Below the pieces are notes generated by a model, which had not been told where the DNA came from, ran no database searches, and saw only the letters and a program-made list of their open reading frames with translations. A stretch of DNA of 64,000 nt from Marinobacter sp. HL-58 (GTDB lineage Bacteria > Pseudomonadota > Gammaproteobacteria > Pseudomonadales > Oleiphilaceae). Positions within the stretch are counted from its first letter, which is position 1. Every line of letters starts with the position of its first letter. Position numbers and translations under genes: made by a program. Shown here piece by piece: positions 17,510 through 25,627 of this stretch. The stretch spans positions 124,001 to 188,000 of the forward strand of contig NZ_LIHP01000021.1 of assembly GCF_001314605.1 (NCBI RefSeq), given 5' to 3'.

Positions 17510-19987
17510 ATGCTCCCGATAAACCACATAATCCCGGACCTCTTCAAAACCCTGCAAGAGGAAACCACGGTCCTGCTGCAGGCCCCACCCGGCGCCGGCA
17601 AAACCACCCGGGTGCCCCTGGCCCTGCTGGATGCCCCCTGGCGGGAAGGCCGGAAGATACTGATGCTGGAGCCCAGGCGGCTGGCGGCCCGGTCGGCGGC
17701 GCGGTATATGGCGGGGCAGATGGGAGAGCAGGCTGGCCAGACCGTGGGCTACCGCACCCGGCTGGACACCCGGGTGTCATCCGCCACCGTGATCGAAGTG
17801 GTGACCGAAGGCATTCTTACCAGGCTGATCCAGAGTGACCCGGCCCTGGAAGACTACGCAGCAGTGATTTTCGACGAATTTCACGAACGTTCCCTGCAGG
17901 CCGACCTGGGCCTGGCGCTGGTGCGGGAGTCGCGGCAGGCGCTTCGGGAGGATCTGCGGGTCATCGTGATGTCCGCCACTCTTGATACCGCCCCTATCGC
18001 CCGTTTGCTGGGTGACGTGCCGGTATTGACCAGTGAGGGCCGGGCCTTCCCCGTGGAGGTGGATTACCGGCCGCTTCCCCGCAATGGCCGGGTGGTTGAC
18101 CAGGTGGTTGCCGTCATTCGCGAAGCCTTGGCGGAACAGGGCGGGTCCCTGCTGGTGTTCCTGCCGGGTGCCGGTGAAATCCGGAGGGCGGAGCGGCAGC
18201 TTCAGGGACTGGTTACCCCCGACGTTATCGTCGCGCCGTTATACGGCAACCTGAAAAACGAGGAACAGGACAGGGCCATTGCGCCGGCGCCGGAAGGCTA
18301 TCGCAAGGTGGTTCTGGCCACCGCCATTGCAGAATCAAGCCTGACCATCGAGGGCATACGGGTGGTGGTCGACAGTGGCCAGCAGCGCCGGGCCGTGTTC
18401 GATGCCAACAGCGGTATGACCCGCCTGGTGACCGGCCGGGTATCCAGGGCTTCGGCGGAGCAGCGCAAGGGTCGGGCGGGCCGGCTCGAGCCCGGTTACT
18501 GCTATCGGCTGTGGAGCGAGTCGGCCCAGTTTGGCCTGGCCGAATTCACGCCACCGGAAATACAGGAGGCGGATCTGGCGCCTCTGGTGCTGGAGCTGGC
18601 CCAGTGGGGCGCGCGATCACCGGACCAGCTGGAGTGGATTGATCCGCCCCCTCCGGCGCACTGGCAGCAGGCAGCGGAATTGCTGCAATGGCTGGACATG
18701 CTGGATCAACAGGGCGCCATTACCGACCATGGCAAGGCCTGCCGCAACATGGGGGTACATCCACGGCTGGCCCACATGATGATCCGGGGCCGGGAACTGG
18801 GGCACGGCTACCTGGCGGCGGAACTGGCCGCACTGCTTGAGGAGCGGGACATCGCCGGGCGGTCGGCAGGGGCGGACATGCAGGAGCGTGTCCGGATACT
18901 GCGGGGCCAGGCACCGCGCCATGGTGTTGATATCGCCAGAGTGAAAGCCATTGGCAAATCCGTGTCTCGGTTGGCCGGTAATCTGGATCGTCCGCGGGAT
19001 CTGCCTGCCGGTGATGAGGTGGGCCGGCTGCTTGCCCTGGCCTACCCTGACCGTGTGGCACGCAAGCGTCATGGCGACCTGCCCCGCTATCAGCTCAGCA
19101 ACGGTCGCGGCGCGGCCCTCCGGGATGACGACCCGCTGGCCCGATTCCCATGGCTGGCCACGGCGGAGCTGGATGGCAAGGCCCGGGAAGCGACGATCTA
19201 TCTTGCGGCGCCGGTTAACCCCGCGCTCCTGGAACAGGACCTGGCCCCTCATATCCACGAACGGGAGGAAGCGATCTGGGACGACACCCGTGGCACGGTG
19301 GTGGCCCGCCGGGTCCGGACCCTGGGGCAACTGGTGCTGGAAGAAACGGTCCTGCCGGCCCCATCTGCTGAACTGATCCAGCAGGGCCTGCTGACAGCCA
19401 TCCGCAAAAAGGGCCTGGGAACTCTGCCCTGGACACCTGCGGCGGAACAGTGGCTTGCCCGGGTTCGCCTGCTTGCCCGTTGTTTTCCCGGAGACTGGCC
19501 GGATGTCAGCGAGAGCTGGCTGAGCGACAACCTGGAAGCCTGGCTGGGGCCGTTCCTGGCGGGAATGAACCGCTGGCGTGACCTGGAGAAGCTCAACCTG
19601 AACCAGGCCCTTGCCAGCCTGCTGGATTACCGGCAACAACAGGCCCTGGATGCCCTGGCGCCAACCCGCCTGACCATCCCTGCGGGCCAGTCGGTAACAC
19701 TGGACTACAAGGCTGAAAACGGACCGGTGCTGGCGGCCAAGCTCCAGGCCCTGTTTGGCTGGACCAGAACACCGACCGTCGCTGATGGTCGTGTGCCCGT
19801 TGTGATCCACCTGCTCTCCCCGGCGCAACGCCCCCTGGCGGTGACGGCTGACCTGGAAAGCTTCTGGCGCAATGCCTATCCCGAGGTGCGAAAGGATATG
19901 CGCGGGCGTTACCCGAAACACCCCTGGCCGGAAGACCCGTTTACGGCTGAGGCCAGTCAGGGAACGAAAAAACGCCCTGTTCGTTGA
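17510..19987 (+). CDS. hrpB: ATP-dependent RNA helicase HrpB
   Basis: An 825-residue DEAH-box protein. Walker A is QAPPGAGKTTRVPLALL near residue 25. The DEAH-like box reads DEFHERSLQADLGLAL, followed by VMSATLD (motif III), and motif VI is around QRKGRAGRLEPGYCYRLW. The C-terminal HrpB domain ends with FWRNAYPEVRKDMRGRYPKHPWPEDP, a family signature. The biological role is not well defined; it is probably RNA remodelling. The frame is open upstream through palindrome copy 4. I chose the ATG at 17510 because the protein then starts where the family does. The last 47 bases overlap the convergent eIF-2B-like gene. Confidence 0.93.
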   Translation: MLPINHIIPDLFKTLQEETTVLLQAPPGAGKTTRVPLALLDAPWREGRKILMLEPRRLAARSAARYMAGQMGEQAGQTVGYRTRLDTRVSSATVIEVVTEGILTRLIQSDPALEDYAAVIFDEFHERSLQADLGLALVRESRQALREDLRVIVMSATLDTAPIARLLGDVPVLTSEGRAFPVEVDYRPLPRNGRVVDQVVAVIREALAEQGGSLLVFLPGAGEIRRAERQLQGLVTPDVIVAPLYGNLKNEEQDRAIAPAPEGYRKVVLATAIAESSLTIEGIRVVVDSGQQRRAVFDANSGMTRLVTGRVSRASAEQRKGRAGRLEPGYCYRLWSESAQFGLAEFTPPEIQEADLAPLVLELAQWGARSPDQLEWIDPPPPAHWQQAAELLQWLDMLDQQGAITDHGKACRNMGVHPRLAHMMIRGRELGHGYLAAELAALLEERDIAGRSAGADMQERVRILRGQAPRHGVDIARVKAIGKSVSRLAGNLDRPRDLPAGDEVGRLLALAYPDRVARKRHGDLPRYQLSNGRGAALRDDDPLARFPWLATAELDGKAREATIYLAAPVNPALLEQDLAPHIHEREEAIWDDTRGTVVARRVRTLGQLVLEETVLPAPSAELIQQGLLTAIRKKGLGTLPWTPAAEQWLARVRLLARCFPGDWPDVSESWLSDNLEAWLGPFLAGMNRWRDLEKLNLNQALASLLDYRQQQALDALAPTRLTIPAGQSVTLDYKAENGPVLAAKLQALFGWTRTPTVADGRVPVVIHLLSPAQRPLAVTADLESFWRNAYPEVRKDMRGRYPKHPWPEDPFTAEASQGTKKRPVR

Positions 19988-20792
19988 TCCCGCCGGACAC
20001 CAGGGACTGCGGAATGGTTTCGAAATAGATATTCCGCGGTGTAATCCAGTGTCCTTCGGGCGCATTCAGCTCGCTGACCGGCATTTCTTCCAGGGAGGCC
20101 TCATCGCTGGTCTGACTGCTGTGCCTGAAGCTGTCTCCAAGAACCCAGAACGGCTTGTTGCGGGCGTGGGCGGCCAGGGCCAGCAGGCGGGTTCCACTCT
20201 TGTTGATGAAATGGCCGTCCGCCAGCCAGGTATCGCACCCGGTAACCACCACATCCGCCCGGGGAATGAACAGGCCCATCTGGGCATCGGTAATCAGGGT
20301 CACCGGCACGCTCATATCATTCAGAATTCGAGCCAGCTCATGCCCTTCCAGTCCGGGACTGCTCTGGGTGCAGATAACGGAAAAGTTGTGTTGCCCTCTG
20401 CGCAGTAACCGGAACAACCCCAGCACCACCGAGCTGAAACTGTGGGTCATAATCACCGCGTCGGGTGGAATCTGCCTGCGGGCATGCTGTGCTATGGCAG
20501 CGCTGGCATTTTCCAGTTCACTGGTAACCTGTTGGACCGCAGCCAGCGGTGAATCGCCCTCTGCCATTCGCGACGCCACTTTTGTCATGGCGTTGCCAAT
20601 CACGATCATACTGGGGCGGGCTCTGCGCAATTCCTCGAGCCAGTGCGCCAGCTCGCCGGAGTGTGGCTTCGTTGCCTCCACACCGGCCGCCATGTCCCTG
20701 AGAGTCCTCAGCGTCAGTGCGGTAGCCCCGGACTCGTAATCTTTCCTGAGCCTGTCCAGTAATTCCTGAGCTCTTTCCTCAAAACCGGGCAT
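19941..20792 (-). CDS. eIF-2B alpha/beta/delta-related protein
   Basis: A 283-residue soluble protein of the family that includes eIF-2B regulatory subunits, methylthioribose-1-phosphate isomerase and ribose-1,5-bisphosphate isomerase. The conserved middle and end are visible: VIMTHSFSSVVLGLF, SSPGLEGHELARIL, TLITDAQMGLFIPRADVVVTGCDTW and FINKSGTRLLALAAHARNKPFWVL. A bacterial copy without other eIF-2B parts is probably a sugar-phosphate isomerase or regulator, but the substrate is unknown. AGGTGG stands five bases before the ATG at 20792; a GTG nine bases upstream is less likely. It overlaps the end of hrpB by 47 bp, tail to tail. Confidence 0.8.
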   Translation of the reverse strand: MPGFEERAQELLDRLRKDYESGATALTLRTLRDMAAGVEATKPHSGELAHWLEELRRARPSMIVIGNAMTKVASRMAEGDSPLAAVQQVTSELENASAAIAQHARRQIPPDAVIMTHSFSSVVLGLFRLLRRGQHNFSVICTQSSPGLEGHELARILNDMSVPVTLITDAQMGLFIPRADVVVTGCDTWLADGHFINKSGTRLLALAAHARNKPFWVLGDSFRHSSQTSDEASLEEMPVSELNAPEGHWITPRNIYFETIPQSLVSGGINEQGVFSFPDWPQP

Positions 20793-20856
20793 CGCTGCCA
20801 CCTGTTGTCATACCAGACTCAAGAGTAGCAGCGAGAGCAGTCGTTGTCCGCGACCT

Positions 20857-21225
20857 TTATTCAATCACCGTACGGCTGGTTTCCAGGTAGGATTTACCGT
20901 TGGAGGCCACACCTTCTGCATCGGCCCGCTCGGAGCCCAGATGGATCTCTTCCAGAGTTACCGCCAGGCCGTCGAACTCTTCATTGATCTTGCCGAGGGC
21001 GTTTTCCAGGGTATAAGTAAGCTGATGAATCTCGTTCATGGCTTCCGCATCCAGTTCTCCGGAGAGAATGTTTTCCAATTTTTCGTTGTACTCAGAAAAG
21101 TTGGCCACGGCTTCTTTCAGGGTGGCGGATTCCTTACCTTCGTAGTGCTCCACCTCATCAGCCAATGAAGATATGGGCAGCGTCAGGGCAGCACAGGTCA
21201 GCAGCGCCAGAGTTTGTTTTCTCAT
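20857..21225 (-). CDS. Small periplasmic protein, DUF6746-like
   Basis: A 122-residue protein with a clear signal peptide (residues 1-22, cleavage after SLA) and a mature helical, acidic part: DEVEHYEGKESATLKEAVANF and IHQLTYTLENALGKINEE. It resembles the DUF6746 family, whose function is unknown; the family name is from memory. GGGAG stands eight bases before the ATG. A 15/19 match to the Fur box lies 24 bp upstream of the start, so iron control is likely. The open frame extends upstream through palindrome copy 5, but that part is not coding. Confidence 0.7.
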   Translation of the reverse strand: MRKQTLALLTCAALTLPISSLADEVEHYEGKESATLKEAVANFSEYNEKLENILSGELDAEAMNEIHQLTYTLENALGKINEEFDGLAVTLEEIHLGSERADAEGVASNGKSYLETSRTVIE

Positions 21226-21248
21226 GTCAAAATCTCCCTTTTGATATC

Positions 21249-21267
21249 GATAATGATAATAGTTCGC
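21249..21267 (-). promoter_or_regulatory. Fur-box-like operator
   Basis: The sequence GATAATGATAATAGTTCGC matches the 19-bp Fur consensus (GATAATGATAATCATTATC) at 15 positions when read on the minus strand. The unbroken matched part is the half with alternating ATTATC triplets. It lies 24 bp upstream of the start codon of the DUF6746-like gene, where a bound repressor would cover the promoter. It reads well by eye, but no score was computed. Confidence 0.6.
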
Positions 21268-21353
21268 ATTAGATATTAGGGTAAGTTCTGGGTGGTGGCA
21301 ATGATTTGCGTCAGTTTTTATGCCCTGGTAAGACTGATGATTTTGTGGGGATC

Positions 21354-21438
21354 GGGATGGTGGGGGTATTTTTCCTTGGGAATGGAACTCGCTTCGCTCA
21401 GACACCCATTCCTGGCGGAAAAATACCCCCACCACCCC
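21354..21438. repeat. Long palindromic repeat, copy 5 (orientation A)
   Basis: Nearly identical to copy 3, including GGTATTTTTCCTTGGGAATG and the core CTCGCTTCGCTCAGACACC. The 22-bp arms have one mismatch. It forms a head-to-head pair with copy 6, 158 bp downstream. The gene-free interval 21226-21784 contains the Fur-like site, copies 5 and 6, and nothing else that I recognise. Confidence 0.9.
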
Positions 21439-21596
21439 AATCTGCCGGAAAATGGTGATGTCGTTACGGAATGCTTCGGTTTGGCAGCGCTTTAATGTCG
21501 GACTTATCTCACAGGTTCGCTTCCAGTGAGGTCTATATTTTCAGGCAAAGCCAAGTAAAACCCTGGTATATCGTCGCGACAACTGGCGTTACCTGA

Positions 21597-21688
21597 GGGT
21601 ATGGGGGTGTTTTATTTTTCAATAAAGAAAATGGTGTCTGAGCGAAGCGAGTTCATTTTCATTTGAAAAATAAAACACCCCCGTACCC
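21597..21688. repeat. Long palindromic repeat, copy 6 (orientation B)
   Basis: Arms GGGTATGGGGGTGTTTTATT... with a single mismatch to the complementary arm ending at 21688. The core is GGTGTCTGAGCGAAGCGAG. It is the twin of copy 4, and both are preceded by GTTACCTGAGGGT, so the repeated unit extends beyond the palindrome itself. Confidence 0.9.
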
Positions 21689-21784
21689 CACCCCCAACCC
21701 AACCAGTCCTGCCAAAAGAATAACCATTGCACCCAATCAAAACCTGTATAAAATGCGACCAACTCAACCACACACCCGACCTCC

Positions 21785-22603
21785 ATGAAACTGGTTTCCT
21801 TCGACATATTCCGCACCCTGGGCTTCCCGGACACCACAAACCTCAAGCCCGAACAGTTCCTGGCCCACAAGGCACTGCTCAAAGAGGCAGACTGGGTTCT
21901 GTTCCCGGAATACTGGCAGCTCAATGCCCTGGTTCACGGCCTGAAGTGCCGGGTGTTTCCCAGCGTTGCCAGCTACCGCATCGGCCACGACAAGGTCGAG
22001 ATGACCCGCGCCTTCCAGGCCGTGGCGCCGGAGCATACGCCCTGGACGTTGATTGAAGCCAATGGCCCCCACGAGCAACAAGCCGTGTGGGACGCCATGG
22101 CGCTGCCATTTGTGGCCAAGCTGCCAAAGGCCAGCATGGGTGAAGGGGTATGGTTGATCGAGAACCGGGAACACTGGCGCCGTTACTGCGAACAGACCAG
22201 TGTGCTCTATGCCCAGGAGTATCTTCCGATTGATCGGGACGTGAGGGTGGTAATCGTCGGCGACAGGGTGGTCTCCGCCTATTGGCGAACCCAGTCTGAC
22301 CAGGGCTTTTACAATAACGTATCGCGGGGCGGACGCATCGACAGGGGCCCGGTTCCGTCCGTGGTGACGGATCTGGCGTTACGGCTGGCGCGGGAGCTGG
22401 AAGTTGACCATGCCGGTTTTGATATTGCGCTGGTGGAGGGCTTTCCCTATGTGCTCGAGTTCAACCGGCTGTTCGGGAACCAGGGACTGGCCCGGGGCGA
22501 TGAGCTGAAAACGGCCATCCTGGATTACCTGCAGCGGCAGGCCGAACCCGAGGATCCGGACGGACCCACCGGGCCGGCACCGTTGTGGCCAGTGGCGGTG
22601 TAA
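21785..22603 (+). CDS. RimK-type ATP-grasp protein
   Basis: A 272-residue protein with the ATP-grasp fold of the RimK group: PFVAKLPKASMGEGVWLIE (ATP-binding lysine loop), LYAQEYLPIDRDVRVVIVGD, and the metal-binding end VEGFPYVLEFNRLFGNQG. Such enzymes join an amino acid, often glutamate, to a carboxylate using ATP. The acceptor is unknown here because no substrate or partner gene is adjacent. The first 100 residues are a divergent pre-ATP-grasp domain. No clear Shine-Dalgarno precedes the ATG. It lies alone between repeat copy 6 and the convergent yjfB-like gene. Confidence 0.78.
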   Translation: MKLVSFDIFRTLGFPDTTNLKPEQFLAHKALLKEADWVLFPEYWQLNALVHGLKCRVFPSVASYRIGHDKVEMTRAFQAVAPEHTPWTLIEANGPHEQQAVWDAMALPFVAKLPKASMGEGVWLIENREHWRRYCEQTSVLYAQEYLPIDRDVRVVIVGDRVVSAYWRTQSDQGFYNNVSRGGRIDRGPVPSVVTDLALRLARELEVDHAGFDIALVEGFPYVLEFNRLFGNQGLARGDELKTAILDYLQRQAEPEDPDGPTGPAPLWPVAV

Positions 22604-22611
22604 TATCCGGC

Positions 22612-22824
22612 TCAGGCTCTTACGTCGATGGTGGTGCCTACCTGTTCCGAGGGATTGGCGCCGGTGGTGGCGACAGCGGTTTCAGTAACACCTTCCAACA
22701 GCTGCACGGCACCCTGCTGGGCCATATCCTGTGATTGCTTCATGACTGCAATCTGGGCCTGTTCCCGGACATTCTGCTGGCTCATCTGGGTGCTGCTGGC
22801 GGCCATGGATGCGATATCAGACAT
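22612..22824 (-). CDS. YjfB-family putative motility protein
   Basis: A 70-residue protein rich in Ala, Gln, Ser and Met, with MSDIASMAASSTQMSQQNVRE at the start and MKQSQDMAQQGAVQLLEG in the middle. This matches the YjfB (putative motility protein) family of short helical proteins of unknown action. GGAG stands five bases before the ATG. It is convergent with the ATP-grasp gene, 8 bp apart, and divergent from ornithine decarboxylase. Confidence 0.75.
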   Translation of the reverse strand: MSDIASMAASSTQMSQQNVREQAQIAVMKQSQDMAQQGAVQLLEGVTETAVATTGANPSEQVGTTIDVRA

Positions 22825-22973
22825 ACAGACTCCACATGTCTGGTGAATTTATAATCACCCTACCATACCCGTCCACTCCTTCCAGCAGCTGTTAGCAGAC
22901 TGTAACAAATCTCTTTGCCGATCCCCTGTGCGGAAATGCCCGCGGAAGGTGTACCGGTGAACACCCTAAAAGC

Positions 22974-23018
22974 ATGGGTAGATATGCTCATATCCGGTCC
23001 AGCGAAAAAGCCCCATGA
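22974..23018 (+). other. Possible leader peptide ORF before the decarboxylase
   Basis: A 14-codon frame, MGRYAHIRSSEKAP then TGA, ends 15 bases before a terminator-like hairpin in the leader of the ornithine decarboxylase gene. The layout resembles the ornithine-sensing speFL leader of enterobacteria, and HIR recalls part of its sensor motif. No convincing ribosome binding site precedes it and the resemblance is short, so this is a weak call. Confidence 0.25.
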
Positions 23019-23032
23019 TCGCGCCATTAACG

Positions 23033-23066
23033 GGTACTGCAGCGTTGCTGTGGTGCCTATTTTTTT
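23033..23066 (+). terminator. Intrinsic-terminator-like attenuator in the decarboxylase leader
   Basis: The stem GGTACTGCAGC pairs with GCTGTGGTGCC (11 pairs with three G-T wobbles, loop GTT) and is followed by TATTTTTTT. It ends 33 bases before the ornithine decarboxylase start codon, inside the probable leader, with no gene upstream on this strand that it would need to terminate. That makes transcription attenuation the simplest reading. Confidence 0.55.
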
Positions 23067-23098
23067 GCCTGTTTGCCCCCTGGAGGGAAACACTATCC

Positions 23099-24274
23099 AT
23101 GACCGAGTCTGCCAACGCTATCATCGCTGATTACTACGACGCCGAAACCTTTGCCCGTATCAAGGCCTTTGCCGACACAAAGGACACGCCCTGCGTAGTG
23201 ATCGACACCGCCACCATCGACCGTCAGTACGACGAACTGGTGGAAGGCTTTCCCTATGCCAACGTTTACTATGCGGTCAAAGCCAACCCGGCTCCGCAGG
23301 TTCTGACCATGCTGCGTGACAAGGGTGCCAGCTTTGATATCGCGTCTGTGTATGAACTCGAAAAAGTCATGGGCCTTGGCGTAACCGGCGACCGTATCAG
23401 TTACGGCAATACCATCAAGAAGGCAAAAGACATACGCACCTTCTACGAGAAGGGCGTGCGTCTGTTTGCAACCGACTCCGAAGCCGACCTGCGCAACATC
23501 GCCAAGGCGGCTCCGGGTTCGAAGGTGTACGTACGCATCCTCACCGAAGGCACCCTGACGGCTGACTGGCCATTGTCCCGCAAGTTCGGCTGCCAGACCG
23601 ACATGGCCATGGACCTGCTGATCCTGGCCCGTGATCTGGGCCTGGTGCCTTACGGCGTATCCTTCCACGTGGGTTCCCAGCAACGGGAAATCGGCGCATG
23701 GGATGCGGCGCTGGGCAAGGTGAAGGTGATTTTCGAGCGCCTGAAGGAAGAGGACGGCATCGAACTGAAAATGATCAACATGGGCGGTGGTTTCCCGGCC
23801 AACTACATCACCCGTACCAACGATCTGAAAACCTACGCCGGGGAAATCAAGCGTTTCCTGGATGAGGATTTCGGCGATGAGCTGCCTGAGATCATCATCG
23901 AGCCTGGTCGTTCGTTGATTTCCAATGCTGGCGTGCTGGTCAGTGAAGTGGTGCTGATTTCAAGAAAGTCACGCACGGCCCTTCACCGCTGGGTATTCAC
24001 CGATGTCGGCAAGTTTGGCGGCCTGATCGAAACACTTGATGAGTCCATCAAGTTCCCGATCTACACCGAGAAATCCGGTGAGGGCGAAGACTGTGTGATC
24101 GCTGGCCCGACCTGCGACAGTGCGGACATTATGTACGAGCACCACAAGTATCCGCTGCCACTGAATCTGGCGATTGGTGACAGGATGTACTGGTTGTCCA
24201 CGGGCGCCTACACGACTACCTACAGTGCTATAGAATTTAACGGTTTCCCTCCGCTCAAAGACTATTACATCTAG
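23099..24274 (+). CDS. speC: Ornithine/lysine decarboxylase, fold-type III PLP enzyme
   Basis: A 391-residue alanine-racemase-fold decarboxylase. The PLP lysine is in NVYYAVKANPAPQVL. Further marks are SFHVGSQQREIGAW, the phosphate-binding EPGRSLISNAG, and the active-site cysteine in GPTCDSADIMYEH at the dimer interface. It should convert ornithine to putrescine (possibly lysine to cadaverine), the first step of polyamine synthesis. Length and motifs match the pseudomonad SpeC type rather than the large inducible fold-I enzymes. The ATG at 23099 follows GGAGGG at 11 bases. An attenuator-like hairpin lies just upstream. Confidence 0.9.
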   Translation: MTESANAIIADYYDAETFARIKAFADTKDTPCVVIDTATIDRQYDELVEGFPYANVYYAVKANPAPQVLTMLRDKGASFDIASVYELEKVMGLGVTGDRISYGNTIKKAKDIRTFYEKGVRLFATDSEADLRNIAKAAPGSKVYVRILTEGTLTADWPLSRKFGCQTDMAMDLLILARDLGLVPYGVSFHVGSQQREIGAWDAALGKVKVIFERLKEEDGIELKMINMGGGFPANYITRTNDLKTYAGEIKRFLDEDFGDELPEIIIEPGRSLISNAGVLVSEVVLISRKSRTALHRWVFTDVGKFGGLIETLDESIKFPIYTEKSGEGEDCVIAGPTCDSADIMYEHHKYPLPLNLAIGDRMYWLSTGAYTTTYSAIEFNGFPPLKDYYI

Positions 24275-24288
24275 GTCAGAGGTAAGGA

Positions 24289-24375
24289 CGTGGGGTGGGG
24301 GTATATTTTCCGCCAGAAATGGGTGTCTGAGCGAAGCGAGTTCCATTTCCAAGGAAAAAATACCCCCACCCCGCG
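24289..24375. repeat. Long palindromic repeat, copy 7 (orientation B, unpaired)
   Basis: Arms TGGGGTGGGGGTATATTTTCC and GGAAAAAATACCCCCACCCC around the core GGTGTCTGAGCGAAGCGAG. It is the only copy without a nearby partner. It lies 15 bp after the decarboxylase stop and 39 bp before the end of the convergent MFS gene, so it could act as a bidirectional 3' hairpin for both. Confidence 0.85.
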
Positions 24376-24413
24376 GCCCGGTAAAGCGCAGATCAATGGC
24401 ACCAATAAAGGGG

Positions 24414-25616
24414 TCAACCTTCAGGTTGGCCCTTTTGTCGTTTCAGGTCCAGGGTGAAGGTCAGGGGAAGAACCAGAACGCAATAAGCAACGATAAAACC
24501 TATGGCGTAGCGGGCATCGTTGCCCCAGTCAGCCAGTAAACCGCCGATCATGGGAACTGAAAAGGCCAGTGTGTAGCCCACCAGGAAGTTACCGGCCGAC
24601 AGTCGGCCGGTTTCCCGCGGTTCCACCAGCATGGGTGGTAAGGCCACCAGAAGAATCAACAGAATACCCGCTGTAAGACTCATAAAGGTTGCACTGGCAA
24701 TGGCCCACCAGCCTGTCAATAACAGCGTGCCGATCGTACCGGTAATGCTGAAGCTGGCGGCTACGATTATGGGGAACTTCCGGCCGACCCAGTACCTCGC
24801 CATTTTCAGCATGACCAGCGATGCCACCACCTGGGCGAAGTTGTACCAGAACAGCGCATCCGCCAGCATGTCGAAGTTGCCCTGCTGTTTCAGCAGGTTG
24901 CCCATGTAGGCGTTGAGGCCGAAGAACAGGGAGCCGGACAGGCCCAGTAGCAGGCCGATCCTGAGGGTCAGCGGGTTTTTCCAGTCAGGCAGCCAGGAGG
25001 GTTTTCGTACCGGCCGGGCCATGTCCCGGCGTGGCAGAAACAGGGTTGCCGCCACCAGCAGGCCGGGTAGTGACCAGGCCAGCAGGGTGGCCCGCCAGCT
25101 GTCGTCCATCAGTGGCATCAGAACAGGCAATGTTATACCCGCACCGATGAATTCGCCCATCAGCATGCCGTTCATGTAAATGGCTGAGCCAATGGCCAGG
25201 TGTTTGGGTTCGAGCCAGCGGGGTAACAGCGCCGGCAAAGAGGGTTGCATCATGGCGATGCCCAGGCCCATGACGGCGCTTGCCAACATCAGTGTGGTGG
25301 TGTCGGGGGACAGGCCGCGCCCGGCGGAGCCAATGACCATGATGACCATGGCCATCGCCAGGGTGTTTCGGGGGCCCAGTTTTGCAATGGCCAGGGAGCC
25401 GGGCATGGAGCCGACGGCCAGCATCAGGATGGGAAGGGTGGTAAGTGCGCCGGTGAGCGCCTGGCTCAGGCCTAGCTCGTCACTGATGAAAGGTGCAAGG
25501 GGCGGCGCCACCAGAACCGGTATGCGCAGGTAAACACCGGCCAGCCAAAGCAATACCGCCACCGGGAGCAGCTTTGCTGCCGGTGGCGGTATTGTGGACT
25601 CTGAAACATCAGCCAC
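24414..25616 (-). CDS. CynX/NimT-family MFS transporter
   Basis: A 400-residue protein with twelve membrane helices. The N-terminal half, LWLAGVYLRIPVLVAPPLAPF followed by LSQALTGALTTLPILMLAVGS, is typical of the CynX/NimT branch (cyanate and nitroimidazole-related transporters, substrates mostly unproven). The start is a GTG only 11 bases after the ectC stop with a poor Shine-Dalgarno, suggesting translational coupling to ectC. Pairing with a lone ectC suggests that it carries ectoine, a precursor or a related compound, but that is inference. Confidence 0.82.
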   Translation of the reverse strand: MADVSESTIPPPAAKLLPVAVLLWLAGVYLRIPVLVAPPLAPFISDELGLSQALTGALTTLPILMLAVGSMPGSLAIAKLGPRNTLAMAMVIMVIGSAGRGLSPDTTTLMLASAVMGLGIAMMQPSLPALLPRWLEPKHLAIGSAIYMNGMLMGEFIGAGITLPVLMPLMDDSWRATLLAWSLPGLLVAATLFLPRRDMARPVRKPSWLPDWKNPLTLRIGLLLGLSGSLFFGLNAYMGNLLKQQGNFDMLADALFWYNFAQVVASLVMLKMARYWVGRKFPIIVAASFSITGTIGTLLLTGWWAIASATFMSLTAGILLILLVALPPMLVEPRETGRLSAGNFLVGYTLAFSVPMIGGLLADWGNDARYAIGFIVAYCVLVLPLTFTLDLKRQKGQPEG

Positions 25617-25627
25617 TGGGGCCGGGC

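Noticed and set aside
21226-21435. Upstream extension of the DUF6746-like protein
   Set aside because: It runs through the Fur-like box and palindrome copy 5, and would destroy the clear signal peptide start at 21225.
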